From the NCBI GenBank assembly GCA_017410065.1, contig JAFQRL010000002.1, positions 62,001 to 126,000 of the forward strand: a stretch of DNA of 64,000 bases, in the 5' to 3' direction. Origin of the DNA: Clostridia bacterium. GTDB taxonomy: Bacteria; Bacillota; Clostridia; Oscillospirales; CAG-272. Made by a program: the position numbers and the translations under genes. The stretch's first letter is position 1. Each line of letters starts with the position of its first letter. Positions 1 through 8,025 of the stretch are shown in pieces. A model generated the notes under the pieces. The model saw only the letters and a program-made list of their open reading frames with translations. It did no database searches and had not been told where the DNA came from.

Positions 1-247
1 CAAAGTTTACCAGAGGCTTAATTGCAACCGAGCATTGCTCGGAGCTGACGTATATTCCTATGTCCTCGGTCTTGTCGTCCTCTATCTGAGTTGATATGAT
101 CTCGGCAGACAAAGCAACCTTGTCCTCCTTATCCTGAGTCAGCCTGCTCTTTATTATCGATGTAATAATACCCGAAAGAGTTATAAAGCTGACAAGAATT
201 ATGATGACGAAGGCTGTGATATATTTTGAAAACGAGGTCTTAAACAA
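1..247 (-). CDS. N-terminal part of a membrane-anchored protein, possibly a sensor histidine kinase (partial)
   Basis: The gene starts at a TTG (245-247 on the plus strand) preceded by a good GGAG ribosome binding site at 255-258 and runs off the left edge, so only about 82 residues are visible. The translation begins with a short basic stretch (MFKTSFSKYI), then one strongly hydrophobic segment at about residues 10-32, then a charged polar stretch that looks extracytoplasmic (KSRLTQDKEDK onwards). This is the usual start of a membrane sensor kinase, but no catalytic domain lies inside the window, so that assignment is inference. It is divergently transcribed from gltX. Confidence 0.5.
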   Translation of the reverse strand, partial: MFKTSFSKYITAFVIIILVSFITLSGIITSIIKSRLTQDKEDKVALSAEIISTQIEDDKTEDIGIYVSSEQCSVAIKPLVNF

Positions 248-304
248 AATATCACTCCTAACCGTTATAATTTAAAAAAGAGAGTTTATAATATCTCATC
301 CTAT

Positions 305-334
305 ATTTTAACATATTTCTTGCGGATATGTCAA
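305..334 (-). promoter_or_regulatory. SigA-type promoter of the leftmost gene
   Basis: On the minus strand there is TTGACA (329-334) and TAAAAT (305-310) with an 18-base spacer. It lies about 58 bases upstream of the TTG start and is back to back with the gltX promoter. Confidence 0.55.
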
Positions 335-352
335 ATATTTTTTTCTTTTTAA

Positions 353-381
353 TTGACTATTTTCAAAATATATGTTAAAAT
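353..381 (+). promoter_or_regulatory. SigA-type promoter of gltX
   Basis: TTGACT (353-358), a 17-base spacer and TAAAAT (376-381). The predicted transcript start near 388 would exclude the upstream TTG at 387 as a start codon and supports ATG at 420. Confidence 0.65.
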
Positions 382-419
382 AGTGGTTGAAGTTTAAAAT
401 TTCCGAAAGGATCAGCTAT

Positions 420-1865
420 ATGACAGTAACAAGATTTGCCCCCAGCCCCACAGGTTATATGCACATAGGAAACCTGAGAACGGCTCTTTATTCCTTCCTT
501 ATCGCGAAGCACGACGGAGGTAAATTCATCCTCAGAATTGAGGATACAGACAGAGAAAGACTGGTTGAGGGTGCCACAGATATTATCAAATCCACCCTTG
601 CCGTCACCGGTCTCAATTACGATGAAGGCCCCGACGTCGGAGGAGACCACGGACCCTACGTTCAGTCCGAGCGCAAGGAAATATATATGGAGTATGCAAA
701 GAAGCTCGTTGATATGGGCTACGCTTACTACTGCTTCTGCACCAAGGACAGGCTTGAAAAGCTCCACGAGGAGGATGCAACAGGCGGCTACGACAGGCAT
801 TGCCGTAACCTTTCGAAGGAAGAGGTCGAGAAGAACCTCGCAGACGGTGTCCCCTTCGTTATCAGGCAGAAAATGCCTCTTGAGGGTGTTACCTCCTACG
901 TAGACTCTGTTTTCGGCGAGATCTCCACAGCAAATTCCGAGCTTCAGGATCAGATCCTTATGAAGGCAGACGGATATCCCACTTATAATTTCTGCCACGT
1001 TGTAGACGATTATCTTATGGGAGTTACCCACGTTGTCCGCGGTTCCGAATATCTCACAAGTACCCCCAAGTACGCCCTTCTTTATGATGCATTTGGATGG
1101 GAGCGTCCCACCTACGTTCATCTGCCTCTGCTTATGGGTAAAAACGAAGACGGATCGGTCTCCAAGCTCTCCAAGCGTCACGGCGCGGTGTCCTTCCAGG
1201 ATCTTATCAAGGACGGATATCTTCCCGAAGCAGTTCTCAATTATATCGCTCTTCTCGGCTGGTGCCCCAAAAACAGCGAGACCGAGTTCTTCGATCTCGA
1301 CGGTCTCAAGGCAGCCTTCACCATCGACGGAGTTTCTAAATCTCCCGCTGTATTTGATTTTGATAAGCTTCTCTGGTTTAACGGTGAATATATCCATAAG
1401 CTTGACGATGTCAAATTTAGAGAACTGATCGGCGATTTCATCAAGTCTGATATCCCCGATAACATTAACAAGGAGAAAATGCTTTCTCTTCTCAAAACAA
1501 GGATCTCAAAGCTCAGCGAGATCGATGAGAAAATGGCGTTCTTCATCGCGCTTCCCGAGTACGATAAAGAGCTCTTCCTTAATAAGAAGAATAAGATCGC
1601 GGATTTTGATATCGTTAAAACGGTTCTCCTTGAAGCAAAAGCCACTCTTTGCGGAGTTGATTCCTTTGATAACGACACCCTCTTTACTTCTCTTATGCCT
1701 ATCGCTGAAAAGCTTGCAATCAAAACCGGCACACTTATGTGGTGCATAAGAATCGCAGTTTCGGGTATGGCTGCCACCCCCGGCGGTGCGACCGAGATAA
1801 TGGAGGTTATCGGTAAAAACGAAAGCCTTGCAAGAATAGACGTAGCTCTCGATAAGCTCGCTTAA
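420..1865 (+). CDS. gltX: Glutamyl-tRNA synthetase
   Basis: This class I aminoacyl-tRNA synthetase charges tRNA-Glu in the cytoplasm. The 481-residue protein has the usual length of bacterial GltX. It starts MTVTRFAPSPTG, with the HIGH-type motif HIGN near residue 18, and carries the KMSKS-type motif as KLSKRHG near residue 255. The Rossmann catalytic core comes first and the helical anticodon-binding domain occupies the last third. ATG 420 was chosen because GAAAGG lies at 405-410; an in-frame TTG at 387 has no such site and falls at the predicted transcript start. Many Clostridia use a non-discriminating GltX that also charges tRNA-Gln; that cannot be decided here. The gene appears monocistronic. 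Confidence 0.96.
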   Translation: MTVTRFAPSPTGYMHIGNLRTALYSFLIAKHDGGKFILRIEDTDRERLVEGATDIIKSTLAVTGLNYDEGPDVGGDHGPYVQSERKEIYMEYAKKLVDMGYAYYCFCTKDRLEKLHEEDATGGYDRHCRNLSKEEVEKNLADGVPFVIRQKMPLEGVTSYVDSVFGEISTANSELQDQILMKADGYPTYNFCHVVDDYLMGVTHVVRGSEYLTSTPKYALLYDAFGWERPTYVHLPLLMGKNEDGSVSKLSKRHGAVSFQDLIKDGYLPEAVLNYIALLGWCPKNSETEFFDLDGLKAAFTIDGVSKSPAVFDFDKLLWFNGEYIHKLDDVKFRELIGDFIKSDIPDNINKEKMLSLLKTRISKLSEIDEKMAFFIALPEYDKELFLNKKNKIADFDIVKTVLLEAKATLCGVDSFDNDTLFTSLMPIAEKLAIKTGTLMWCIRIAVSGMAATPGGATEIMEVIGKNESLARIDVALDKLA

Positions 1866-1873
1866 TTTAAAAT

Positions 1874-1934
1874 AAAGACCGATGGAAGGTTACTTATGCT
1901 CCCCCGAGCAAAAGCACTCTGTCGGTCTTTTTTC
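1874..1934 (+). terminator. Rho-independent terminator of gltX with a nested hairpin
   Basis: Outer stem AAAGACCGA (1874-1882) pairs with 1922-1930 and is followed by a T tract. The loop contains an inner TGCTC/GAGCA hairpin (1897-1901 with 1906-1910). Confidence 0.65.
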
Positions 1935-2039
1935 TATAATTACTACCTGTCGGTATTTTTCAATTAATTGCTAAATATATTTATGCTTCACATAAAAAAC
2001 CGGCGCATATTAAGTAGCGCAACCCAAGGAATAAAAATG

Positions 2040-2070
2040 AAAAAAGCCCGCCGTGGGTTAGTCGGCGGAC
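2040..2070 (-). terminator. Terminator of rpsT
   Basis: On the minus strand GTCCGCCG (2063-2070) pairs with CGGCGGGC (2046-2053) across a 9-base loop, followed by six T residues (2040-2045), directly after the rpsT stop codon. Confidence 0.8.
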
Positions 2071-2081
2071 TTATATTCGCA

Positions 2082-2345
2082 TTATGCCATTGCGTTGAAT
2101 TTCTTGGTGAATTCAGACTTCTTGTGAGCTGCGTTGTTCTTGTGAACGAGACCGCGAGCAACTGCCTGGTCAAGCTTCTTAACAGCGAGCTTATAAAGTT
2201 CGGAAGCCGACGCCTTGTCGCCTGCTTCAACAGCAGCGTTATACTTCTTGATTACAGTCTTAAGCTGGCTCTTAACCATCTGGTTCTGAAGTGCCTTAGT
2301 CTGGTTGACAAGAATACGCTTCTTAGCGGACTTAATATTAGCCAT
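2082..2345 (-). CDS. rpsT: 30S ribosomal protein S20
   Basis: The 87-residue protein is a primary binder of 16S rRNA in the small subunit. It starts MANIKSAKKR, the hallmark S20 N-terminus, and is rich in Lys, Ala and Gln in long helices. Start 2345 is set by this N-terminus and an AAGGAGA site at about 2352-2358; a longer frame upstream adds 15 residues with no homology. The gene is monocistronic, with its own promoter, a leader of about 100 bases containing an AGGTT/AACCT hairpin (2414-2430), and a terminator right after the stop. Confidence 0.97.
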   Translation of the reverse strand: MANIKSAKKRILVNQTKALQNQMVKSQLKTVIKKYNAAVEAGDKASASELYKLAVKKLDQAVARGLVHKNNAAHKKSEFTKKFNAMA

Positions 2346-2451
2346 TTTAGTTCTCCTTATAAATTTTCTGTAATCAATGCTCCGCTTCAACTACAGCTGA
2401 GAGGGTCTGTAAAAGGTTACTTCGCAACCTGATTACGTTTTTTACCGATAT

Positions 2452-2480
2452 ATTGTAGCACATTTTTTAAATAAAATCAA
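2452..2480 (-). promoter_or_regulatory. SigA-type promoter of rpsT
   Basis: On the minus strand: TTGATT (2475-2480), 17-base spacer, TACAAT (2452-2457). It gives an untranslated leader of about 100 bases, long enough for autoregulation by S20. Confidence 0.65.
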
Positions 2481-2537
2481 TAGTTTTTCAAAAAAATCTC
2501 GGAAATTCCAAAAAAATTTTTAATTATTGATTTAGTC

Positions 2538-2566
2538 TTTACAAAACAAAAAAATAATGATATAAT
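2538..2566 (+). promoter_or_regulatory. SigA-type promoter of the YfcE-like gene
   Basis: TTTACA (2538-2543), 17-base spacer, TATAAT (2561-2566), about 37 bases upstream of the ATG. Confidence 0.65.
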
Positions 2567-2602
2567 TTTTTCGTAGAAAATCAATTGAAAGGCTGATGTC
2601 AG

Positions 2603-3154
2603 ATGAAACTTTTTATTTGCTCGGATATACACGGCGACATTGAATGTGCTAAAGCGGCAGTAGCGGCATACAAAAGAGAGGACTGCGAAAAAATGATAAT
2701 TCTCGGCGACGTGCTCTATCACGGCCCGAGAAACGATCTCCCCTCCCACTACGCTCCGAAAGAGGTAATAGAGCTTCTTAACGGAATGAAGAATGAAATA
2801 CTTGCAGTTCGCGGTAACTGCGACACAGAGGTAGATCAGATGGTGCTCACGTTCCCTATTCTCGCCGATTACGCGGTGATCTGGGCTGACGGCGTCTGCA
2901 TATACGCAACCCACGGACATAACTATAACACAGAATCCCTCCCTCCGCTTTCGGCTCACGACGTACTTCTTCACGGTCACACCCACGTTCTGACAGCCAC
3001 CCCCTTTGGCAATAATAATTATTACCTCAACCCTGGATCCGTTACCCTTCCCAAGAACGGAAATCCAAAGACCTATGCGATAATCGAAAACGGTATCTTC
3101 ACAGTTAAGACCCTTGACGGCAACGAGATCTTGTCGCAGGATCTTAAAGCATAA
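2603..3154 (+). CDS. yfcE: YfcE/MJ0936-family metallophosphoesterase
   Basis: The 183-residue protein is a small cytoplasmic calcineurin-like phosphodiesterase. Metal-ligand motifs are visible in order: DIHGD near residue 8, GDVLYHGP near 34, GNCD near 74, THGHN near 103 and HGHTHV near 124. Length and motif order fit the YfcE family, members of which hydrolyse phosphodiester bonds in vitro; the natural substrate is not established. GAAAGG lies 10 bases before the ATG. The gene has its own promoter and terminator, so it is probably monocistronic. Confidence 0.88.
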   Translation: MKLFICSDIHGDIECAKAAVAAYKREDCEKMIILGDVLYHGPRNDLPSHYAPKEVIELLNGMKNEILAVRGNCDTEVDQMVLTFPILADYAVIWADGVCIYATHGHNYNTESLPPLSAHDVLLHGHTHVLTATPFGNNNYYLNPGSVTLPKNGNPKTYAIIENGIFTVKTLDGNEILSQDLKA

Positions 3155-3171
3155 AATGAAAAAAATCAATG

Positions 3172-3203
3172 CAGAGTCGGGCCTTGTTTCGACTCTGTTT
3201 TTT
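3172..3203 (+). terminator. Terminator of the YfcE-like gene
   Basis: CAGAGTCG (3172-3179) pairs perfectly with CGACTCTG (3190-3197) over a 10-base loop and is followed by six T residues. Confidence 0.8.
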
Positions 3204-3372
3204 AATATTTTTCGCTCAATATTTATTTCGGTTTCACAGTATTCTTTTTCATATTTTTCAGGAGCAGAGGACCTATTTGATCAATTTTGTTTTGCCTCAC
3301 GCATATAATGGTATTTGTAAAATTATAGGATTTAAATTAAGGCAGTATTGATTTTTATGAAAGTGAGGCTAG

Positions 3373-4209
3373 ATGAAGATGTGCGGTTATGCGTATTATA
3401 ACGGTAATGGAGGACGTCGGGACAGCATACGAATTCCCCTTGATGACAGAAGCATATTTTTCGGTGATGCCGTCTACGATATGATGATCGGAGCAAACGG
3501 AAAAATATATCAAGCAGAGGAGCATTTTGAAAGACTGCTTAAGAGCGCAGGTGCCATTGGTCTTGACCACGGATTCACGGTAGATAAGCTTATAAGCATA
3601 GCCGAGGAATGCATCAAGAAGTCGGAGCTTCAGGTATACTCTGTCTACGTTCAACTTTCAAGAAGCTCCGAGGGGCGAGTTCATTCTGCGCTGGGCTGTG
3701 TGGGAGCAAACATTCTCATCTGCATTGAAGCGGCTGAGCTTCCCCGAAAGCTTTGCGAGGTAAAGCTTTGCACGTCCGAGGATAAACGGTATCGCCTGTG
3801 TAATATCAAGACTGTAAATCTGCTCCCTGCCGTTCTTTATTCCACAGATGCTGAGCGGTGCGGCTATGACGAGACGATTCTTCACCGCGACGGCTATGTG
3901 ACCGAATGTGCACATTCCAACGTGTTTATAATGCACCGCGGGATATTGTATACTCACCCACTATCCGAGCTCATATTACCTGGAATAACAAGACGCCATC
4001 TTATACTTTCCGCAAAGATGCTTGGCATCAGGGTCATCGAGGAGCCGTTTTCCCTCCCCGAGCTCTACTCGGCAGACGAGGTGCTTATCACATCGACAAC
4101 GAAGCTTATCCGAGTTGCGACAGAGGTTGACGGTATTTCATACAAGAGCGAGGATCGGGAAATTTGTAGTGCCCTTTTTTGCGAGCTCTTGAGAGATATG
4201 CTACCGTAA
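3373..4209 (+). CDS. dat: D-amino-acid transaminase (aminotransferase class IV)
   Basis: This PLP enzyme interconverts D-alanine and D-glutamate through 2-oxo acids, supplying D-amino acids for peptidoglycan. The 278-residue length is typical. The PLP-binding lysine sits in NIKTVNLLPAVLY (about residues 142-154), which matches the D-alanine transaminase form of this motif. The stretch LHRDGYVTECAHSNVF carries the conserved Glu of fold IV, and ITSTTKL near residue 240 binds cofactor phosphate. The start is uncertain: ATG 3373 and ATG 3379 are both in frame and the only Shine-Dalgarno-like sequence is a weak GTGAGG at 3363. A branched-chain or aminodeoxychorismate lyase-type activity cannot be excluded. 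No operon partner is visible. Confidence 0.82.
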   Translation: MKMCGYAYYNGNGGRRDSIRIPLDDRSIFFGDAVYDMMIGANGKIYQAEEHFERLLKSAGAIGLDHGFTVDKLISIAEECIKKSELQVYSVYVQLSRSSEGRVHSALGCVGANILICIEAAELPRKLCEVKLCTSEDKRYRLCNIKTVNLLPAVLYSTDAERCGYDETILHRDGYVTECAHSNVFIMHRGILYTHPLSELILPGITRRHLILSAKMLGIRVIEEPFSLPELYSADEVLITSTTKLIRVATEVDGISYKSEDREICSALFCELLRDMLP

Positions 4210-4285
4210 CTTCCAGAAATAGGTAAACATCCCAAAAATTACGTTAAAAAAATGACAAAAACCGTAATAAAAATTAAAATATCTA

Positions 4286-4314
4286 TTGAAATTTGCGCGC
4301 GCACGTGATATAAT
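4286..4314 (+). promoter_or_regulatory. SigA-type promoter of the hydrogenase operon
   Basis: TTGAAA (4286-4291), 17-base spacer, TATAAT (4309-4314) with an extended TGA before the -10. It precedes the first operon gene by about 55 bases. Confidence 0.7.
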
Positions 4315-4369
4315 TAATAATGTTGTGAATGTTAATATTTTCACATTTAAAAAATCAGGAGGAGTTATT

Positions 4370-4867
4370 ATGCTCAAAAAGTTTTCGACGCTTCCTTTTG
4401 CAGGCACAGCAGACCAGGAAGCAAAGCTCAAAGCTTTTATCGAAGCAAACAAGCACGATAAGAGCCGCCTTATGGCTGTAATGCAGGAGGCACAGGGTAT
4501 CTACGGATATCTTCCCATCGAGGTTCAGAATATGATCGCCGAGGGAATGGATATTCCTCTCGAGAAGGTATACGGCGTTTCCACCTTCTATGCTCAGTTC
4601 TCCCTTTCTCCCAAGGGTGAGTACAACATTTCCGTTTGTCTCGGTACCGCTTGCTACGTTAAGGGCTCAGGCGATATCTACAATAAGCTTCAAGATATCC
4701 TCGGTATCGGCGGCGACGAGTGCACCCCCGATAGACGCTTCTCTCTCGAGGCTTGCCGTTGCATCGGCGCGTGCGGTCTTGCTCCCGTTCTCACAGTAAA
4801 CGAGGAGGTTTACGGTCGTCTCGGTGTTGATGACGTTCAGGGTATCATCGAAAAATACAGAGCGTAA
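4370..4867 (+). CDS. NuoE-like [2Fe-2S] subunit of an NADH-linked [FeFe]-hydrogenase
   Basis: The 165-residue protein has the thioredoxin-like fold of NuoE/HydC, which carries one [2Fe-2S] cluster and passes electrons between the NADH/FMN subunit and the hydrogenase. Visible family features are the helical N-terminal part, YGVSTFYAQF near residue 70, and the ligands in CLGTACYVKG and CRCIGACGLAP. A strong AGGAGG lies before ATG 4370; the frame is open further upstream, but no second site supports a longer protein. It opens the operon and is separated from its partner subunits at 8629-12606 by six small genes. Cofactor preference and electron bifurcation cannot be read from sequence. Confidence 0.9.
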   Translation: MLKKFSTLPFAGTADQEAKLKAFIEANKHDKSRLMAVMQEAQGIYGYLPIEVQNMIAEGMDIPLEKVYGVSTFYAQFSLSPKGEYNISVCLGTACYVKGSGDIYNKLQDILGIGGDECTPDRRFSLEACRCIGACGLAPVLTVNEEVYGRLGVDDVQGIIEKYRA

Positions 4868-4909
4868 ATCAGAAAATAAATTCTACTTATAAAACAGGAA
4901 GCTAAAGCT

Positions 4910-5263
4910 ATGAAGATTAGTGCGATCCGCGATCTGCTTGAAGCCAACGTCCATTGCGGCGAGGGCAAGCTTGATAAGGAGGTATCCTCGGTTTTCGGTT
5001 GCGATCTAATGAGCGACGTTCTCGCTTATGCAGGCGACCAAGCCGTGCTTCTCACAGGTCTTGTAAACCCTCAGGTTATCCGTACCGCCGTTATGATGGA
5101 TATGGTTTGCATCGTTTTCGTCCGCTCGAAGGCTCCGAGCGAAGAAATGCTGACTCTCGCGAAGGAGAGCGGCATAGTTGTTCTCAGCACCGATATGACT
5201 ATGTATACCGCCTGCGGTAAGCTATATAGTAACGGTCTTGTGAGCGATTACAGAGTCAAATAA
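4910..5263 (+). CDS. DRTGG-domain protein (first copy)
   Basis: A 117-residue single-domain protein of alternating beta and alpha segments resembling the DRTGG domain also found in phosphotransacetylase and CBS-type proteins. Biochemical function is not established; a ligand-sensing or protein-interaction role is inferred. A second DRTGG gene at 6969 is related (compare CIVFVRSKAPSEEML here with CVIIAEGVVLSEDVI there), so the operon holds a diverged pair. Its stop codon overlaps the next ATG by one base, implying translational coupling. Confidence 0.72.
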   Translation: MKISAIRDLLEANVHCGEGKLDKEVSSVFGCDLMSDVLAYAGDQAVLLTGLVNPQVIRTAVMMDMVCIVFVRSKAPSEEMLTLAKESGIVVLSTDMTMYTACGKLYSNGLVSDYRVK

Positions 5264-5685
5264 TGAGCGAAGAATTGGTTTTCCGTTTTACAGTTGACGG
5301 CGAGGATTTCACCTCTGCCGGGCAAGCCTCCGTACAGGTCAAGAAAAATCTTCGCCAATTGGGCCTATCGGCTGAGGTTATTAAGCGAGTTTCTGTCGCT
5401 ATGTACGAAGGCGAGATCAATATGGTTATCCACGCAGGCGGCGGTATCGCCGAGGTTCGTGTGTGCGAGAGCTATGTTGAGATCATTCTTGATGACAAGG
5501 GTCCCGGAATCAAGGATATAGATCTTGCAATGCAGGAGGGCTATTCCACAGCAACGGACACTATCCGTTCGCTCGGCTTCGGCGCGGGAATGGGTCTTCC
5601 CAATATGCGCAAATACACCGACTATATGACTATCGAATCAGAGGTCGGCGTTGGGACTAAAATCGTTATGAGAGTAAATTGTTAA
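5263..5685 (+). CDS. RsbW/SpoIIAB-like HATPase (anti-sigma-factor-type kinase fold)
   Basis: The 140-residue protein is a stand-alone GHKL ATPase domain. The N box is EGEINMVIHAGG (about 49-60), the G1 box DDKGPGI (about 77-83) and the G2 region GAGMGLPNM (about 108-116). It has no phosphoacceptor histidine domain, so it resembles serine kinases of the RsbW/SpoIIAB class. No anti-anti-sigma partner or sigma factor is adjacent. It overlaps the preceding DRTGG gene by one base, and the hydrogenase-like gene follows after 12 bases. A role in sensing redox or hydrogen state is inference from context only. Confidence 0.78.
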   Translation: MSEELVFRFTVDGEDFTSAGQASVQVKKNLRQLGLSAEVIKRVSVAMYEGEINMVIHAGGGIAEVRVCESYVEIILDDKGPGIKDIDLAMQEGYSTATDTIRSLGFGAGMGLPNMRKYTDYMTIESEVGVGTKIVMRVNC

Positions 5686-5697
5686 GGTGAATGTGTA

Positions 5698-6972
5698 ATG
5701 TATAATTACGAGCACTCGGTTCTTTTGGATGAGAGCAAGTGTACCGGTTGTACCACATGTTTAAGGCACTGTCCCACTGAGGCGATCAGAATAAGAGACG
5801 GACACGCAATCATCAACCCCGAGAGGTGCATTGACTGCGGCGAGTGTATTCGTGTTTGCCCCCATAAGGCAAAAAAGGCGGTTTGCTCAAAGCTGCCCGA
5901 TATGGATAGATTCAAATGGAAGATAGCTCTTCCCGCCCCTACTCTGTACGGTCAATTTGATAATCTCGACGATGTTGATTACGTTCTTGACGGTCTTTTG
6001 AAGATCGGCTTTGACGACGTTTATGAGGTTGCTAAGGCAGCCGAGCTTGTTTCGGCATACACGAGGCTGTATCTGAAGGATGCAAAGGTAACAAAGCCTG
6101 CCATCAGCTCTGCCTGCCCCGTTATTATAAGACTTATCAATCTCAGATTTCCGTCGCTCACAGATCATATTATACCTATGCTTCCTCCAATGGAGATAGC
6201 GGCAAGGCTGGCAAAGGAGCGCGCATTAAGCGAGCATCCCGAGCTTAAGCCGGAGGACGTTGGCGTTTGCTTCATCACGCCCTGCCCTGCCAAGGTAAGC
6301 TATGTTAAGAACGGCTTTGCTTCATACAAAAGCTATGTTGACGAGGTTGTGTCGATAAGCGACATATACTTCCAATTAATCGGTAAAATGAGAAAAGACA
6401 AGGATATACGTCCTCTGTCCGAATCCGGCAGGATCGGTCTGGGTTGGGCAAGAAGCGGCGGCGAAGCAACCGCTATACTCAACGAGGAATATCTTGCGGC
6501 AGACGGCATTGATAACGTTATCCACGTTCTTGACCAGGTTGAGAACGGCAATATCCCGCCTCTTGAGTTTATCGAGCTCAACGCCTGCACAGGCGGCTGT
6601 GTCGGCGGAGTTCTCACCATTCAGAATCCCTTTATCGCAAAGGCAAGGCTTCAGTCCTTAAGAAGATATCTCCCTGTTTCAAGGAACACTGTCGACAGAG
6701 ATGAAACCACTGTTCCCGAGGGGTTTGTTTTCAAGGATATGCCCGAGTACGTGCCGATCACAAGGCTGAGCAACAGTCTCGCAGAGTCTATGCGAATGAT
6801 GAATGAGATCCATTCCATTCGCGATTGCCTGCCCGGTATAGACTGCGGCTCCTGCGGCGCGCCCACGTGCAGAGCCTTCGCTGAGGATATCGTAAGAGGT
6901 CAATCGGATATATCCGACTGCCCGATAAAAGCGATCTCCGAGCTTCGCTCGGCAATGGAGGCTGAAAAATGA
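5698..6972 (+). CDS. Divergent [FeFe]-hydrogenase-like iron-sulfur protein (possible sensory hydrogenase)
   Basis: The 424-residue protein has two N-terminal [4Fe-4S] motifs (CTGCTTCLRHCP near residue 15 and CIDCGECIRVCP near 45), then a hydrogenase large-subunit-like domain with degenerate H-cluster loops: SSACPV in place of TSCCP, TPCPAK in place of MPCxxK, and NACTGGCVGG in place of the GGCxxGGGQP loop. It ends with a further cysteine motif, CLPGIDCGSCGAPTC (about 383-397). The four likely H-cluster cysteines remain, but the Cys used for proton transfer in standard enzymes is Ala. Proteins of this type are usually regarded as sensory or of unknown activity. It overlaps the next gene by four bases. 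Confidence 0.8.
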   Translation: MYNYEHSVLLDESKCTGCTTCLRHCPTEAIRIRDGHAIINPERCIDCGECIRVCPHKAKKAVCSKLPDMDRFKWKIALPAPTLYGQFDNLDDVDYVLDGLLKIGFDDVYEVAKAAELVSAYTRLYLKDAKVTKPAISSACPVIIRLINLRFPSLTDHIIPMLPPMEIAARLAKERALSEHPELKPEDVGVCFITPCPAKVSYVKNGFASYKSYVDEVVSISDIYFQLIGKMRKDKDIRPLSESGRIGLGWARSGGEATAILNEEYLAADGIDNVIHVLDQVENGNIPPLEFIELNACTGGCVGGVLTIQNPFIAKARLQSLRRYLPVSRNTVDRDETTVPEGFVFKDMPEYVPITRLSNSLAESMRMMNEIHSIRDCLPGIDCGSCGAPTCRAFAEDIVRGQSDISDCPIKAISELRSAMEAEK

Positions 6973-7298
6973 CGGTCAGAGAACTATCACGTCTTGATAA
7001 TTTTTCCGAAATAATCTTACCCGACCCCGATAGAGAGATCATTGGCGGTTACGTTGGCGATCTTCTCAGCTGGGTTATGGGGCGCGCAGAAAGCGGCAAT
7101 GCCTGGATCACGATAATGAGTAACGTAAACGTGCTCGCAGTTGCGACCCTTGCAGACGTAAGCTGCGTTATAATTGCAGAAGGTGTAGTGCTTTCAGAGG
7201 ATGTTATATCGGTTGCAAAGGAGAAGGAGATCAATCTTATCTCCACGTCTCTTCCGATGTTTGAAGCATCCGTTAAGCTCTCGGAGGCTCTCCGATGA
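6969..7298 (+). CDS. DRTGG-domain protein (second copy)
   Basis: A 109-residue DRTGG-domain protein, a diverged partner of the one at 4910. It begins MTVRELSRLDNFSEI and contains the segment GRAESGNAWITIMSNVNVLAVA followed by the VSCVIIAEG core. Its ATG overlaps the previous stop by four bases and its stop overlaps the PHP gene by four bases, so all three are translationally coupled. No catalytic motif is visible. Confidence 0.7.
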   Translation: MTVRELSRLDNFSEIILPDPDREIIGGYVGDLLSWVMGRAESGNAWITIMSNVNVLAVATLADVSCVIIAEGVVLSEDVISVAKEKEINLISTSLPMFEASVKLSEALR

Positions 7299-8023
7299 GA
7301 GAGTATTTCTACGATCTGCATCTTCACTCCTGCCTTTCGCCCTGCGGCGATGAGGACAACACACCGAATAACATTGCGGGAATGGCGTCGCTTTGCGGAC
7401 TTGATATAGTCGCGCTGACAGATCATAATACCTGCAAGAATTGCCCTGCTTTCTTTGAAGCGGCAGAGAGGTGCGGTATCATTCCCATCGCAGGAATGGA
7501 GCTTACCACCTCGGAGGATATTCACGTCGTCTGTCTTTTTGAAAGGCTTGAAGACGCTATGCGTTTTGACGAATTCGTTGACACCGCCAGGCTGAAGATC
7601 AAAAACAAGCCGAATATTTTCGGTGAGCAGCTGATCCTGGACGGCTTTGACAACGTTATCGGCAAAGAGGAATATCTTCTGCCAAACGCTACCTCCATTT
7701 CCATAGAGGATGCCCCTGATGCAGTACGAAGATACGGCGGAATATGCTACCCCGCTCATATCGACAGGATGAGCAACGGCATCATTGCCGTGCTGGGTAC
7801 TCTCCCTCCCTCCCCTTCGTTCTCTGCGATAGAGCTTCATTCAAGGGACAAGCAGGAAGAATATCAAAGGATGTATGACCTTTCGGGAAAGAAGATCGTT
7901 ATTTCATCCGATGCTCACTATCTCCAGGATATGAGAGATGCGGAAAATTGGGTTTTACTTTCTGCCGAAAGAGATGACCCCGATGCCGTGCGTCACGAGC
8001 TTATCAAGGCACTTGGAGGATAA
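7295..8023 (+). CDS. PHP-domain phosphoesterase
   Basis: The 242-residue protein is a PHP-fold metal-dependent phosphoesterase, normally with a trinuclear metal site. Motifs seen are DLHLHSCLSPCG near residue 6, TDHNTCKNC near 43, GMELTTSED near 68, YPAHIDR near 148, and SSDAHYLQDM near 206. This set gives the expected His and Asp ligands. The substrate is unknown; relatives act on nucleotides, phosphohistidinol or ribose phosphates. Being coupled on both sides to signalling-like genes suggests removal of a phosphate or a nucleotide signal, which is inference. Confidence 0.82.
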   Translation: MREYFYDLHLHSCLSPCGDEDNTPNNIAGMASLCGLDIVALTDHNTCKNCPAFFEAAERCGIIPIAGMELTTSEDIHVVCLFERLEDAMRFDEFVDTARLKIKNKPNIFGEQLILDGFDNVIGKEEYLLPNATSISIEDAPDAVRRYGGICYPAHIDRMSNGIIAVLGTLPPSPSFSAIELHSRDKQEEYQRMYDLSGKKIVISSDAHYLQDMRDAENWVLLSAERDDPDAVRHELIKALGG

Positions 8024-8025
8024 CT

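Noticed and set aside
387-419. Upstream TTG start for gltX
   Set aside because: It falls at the predicted transcript start, lacks a ribosome site and adds non-homologous residues.
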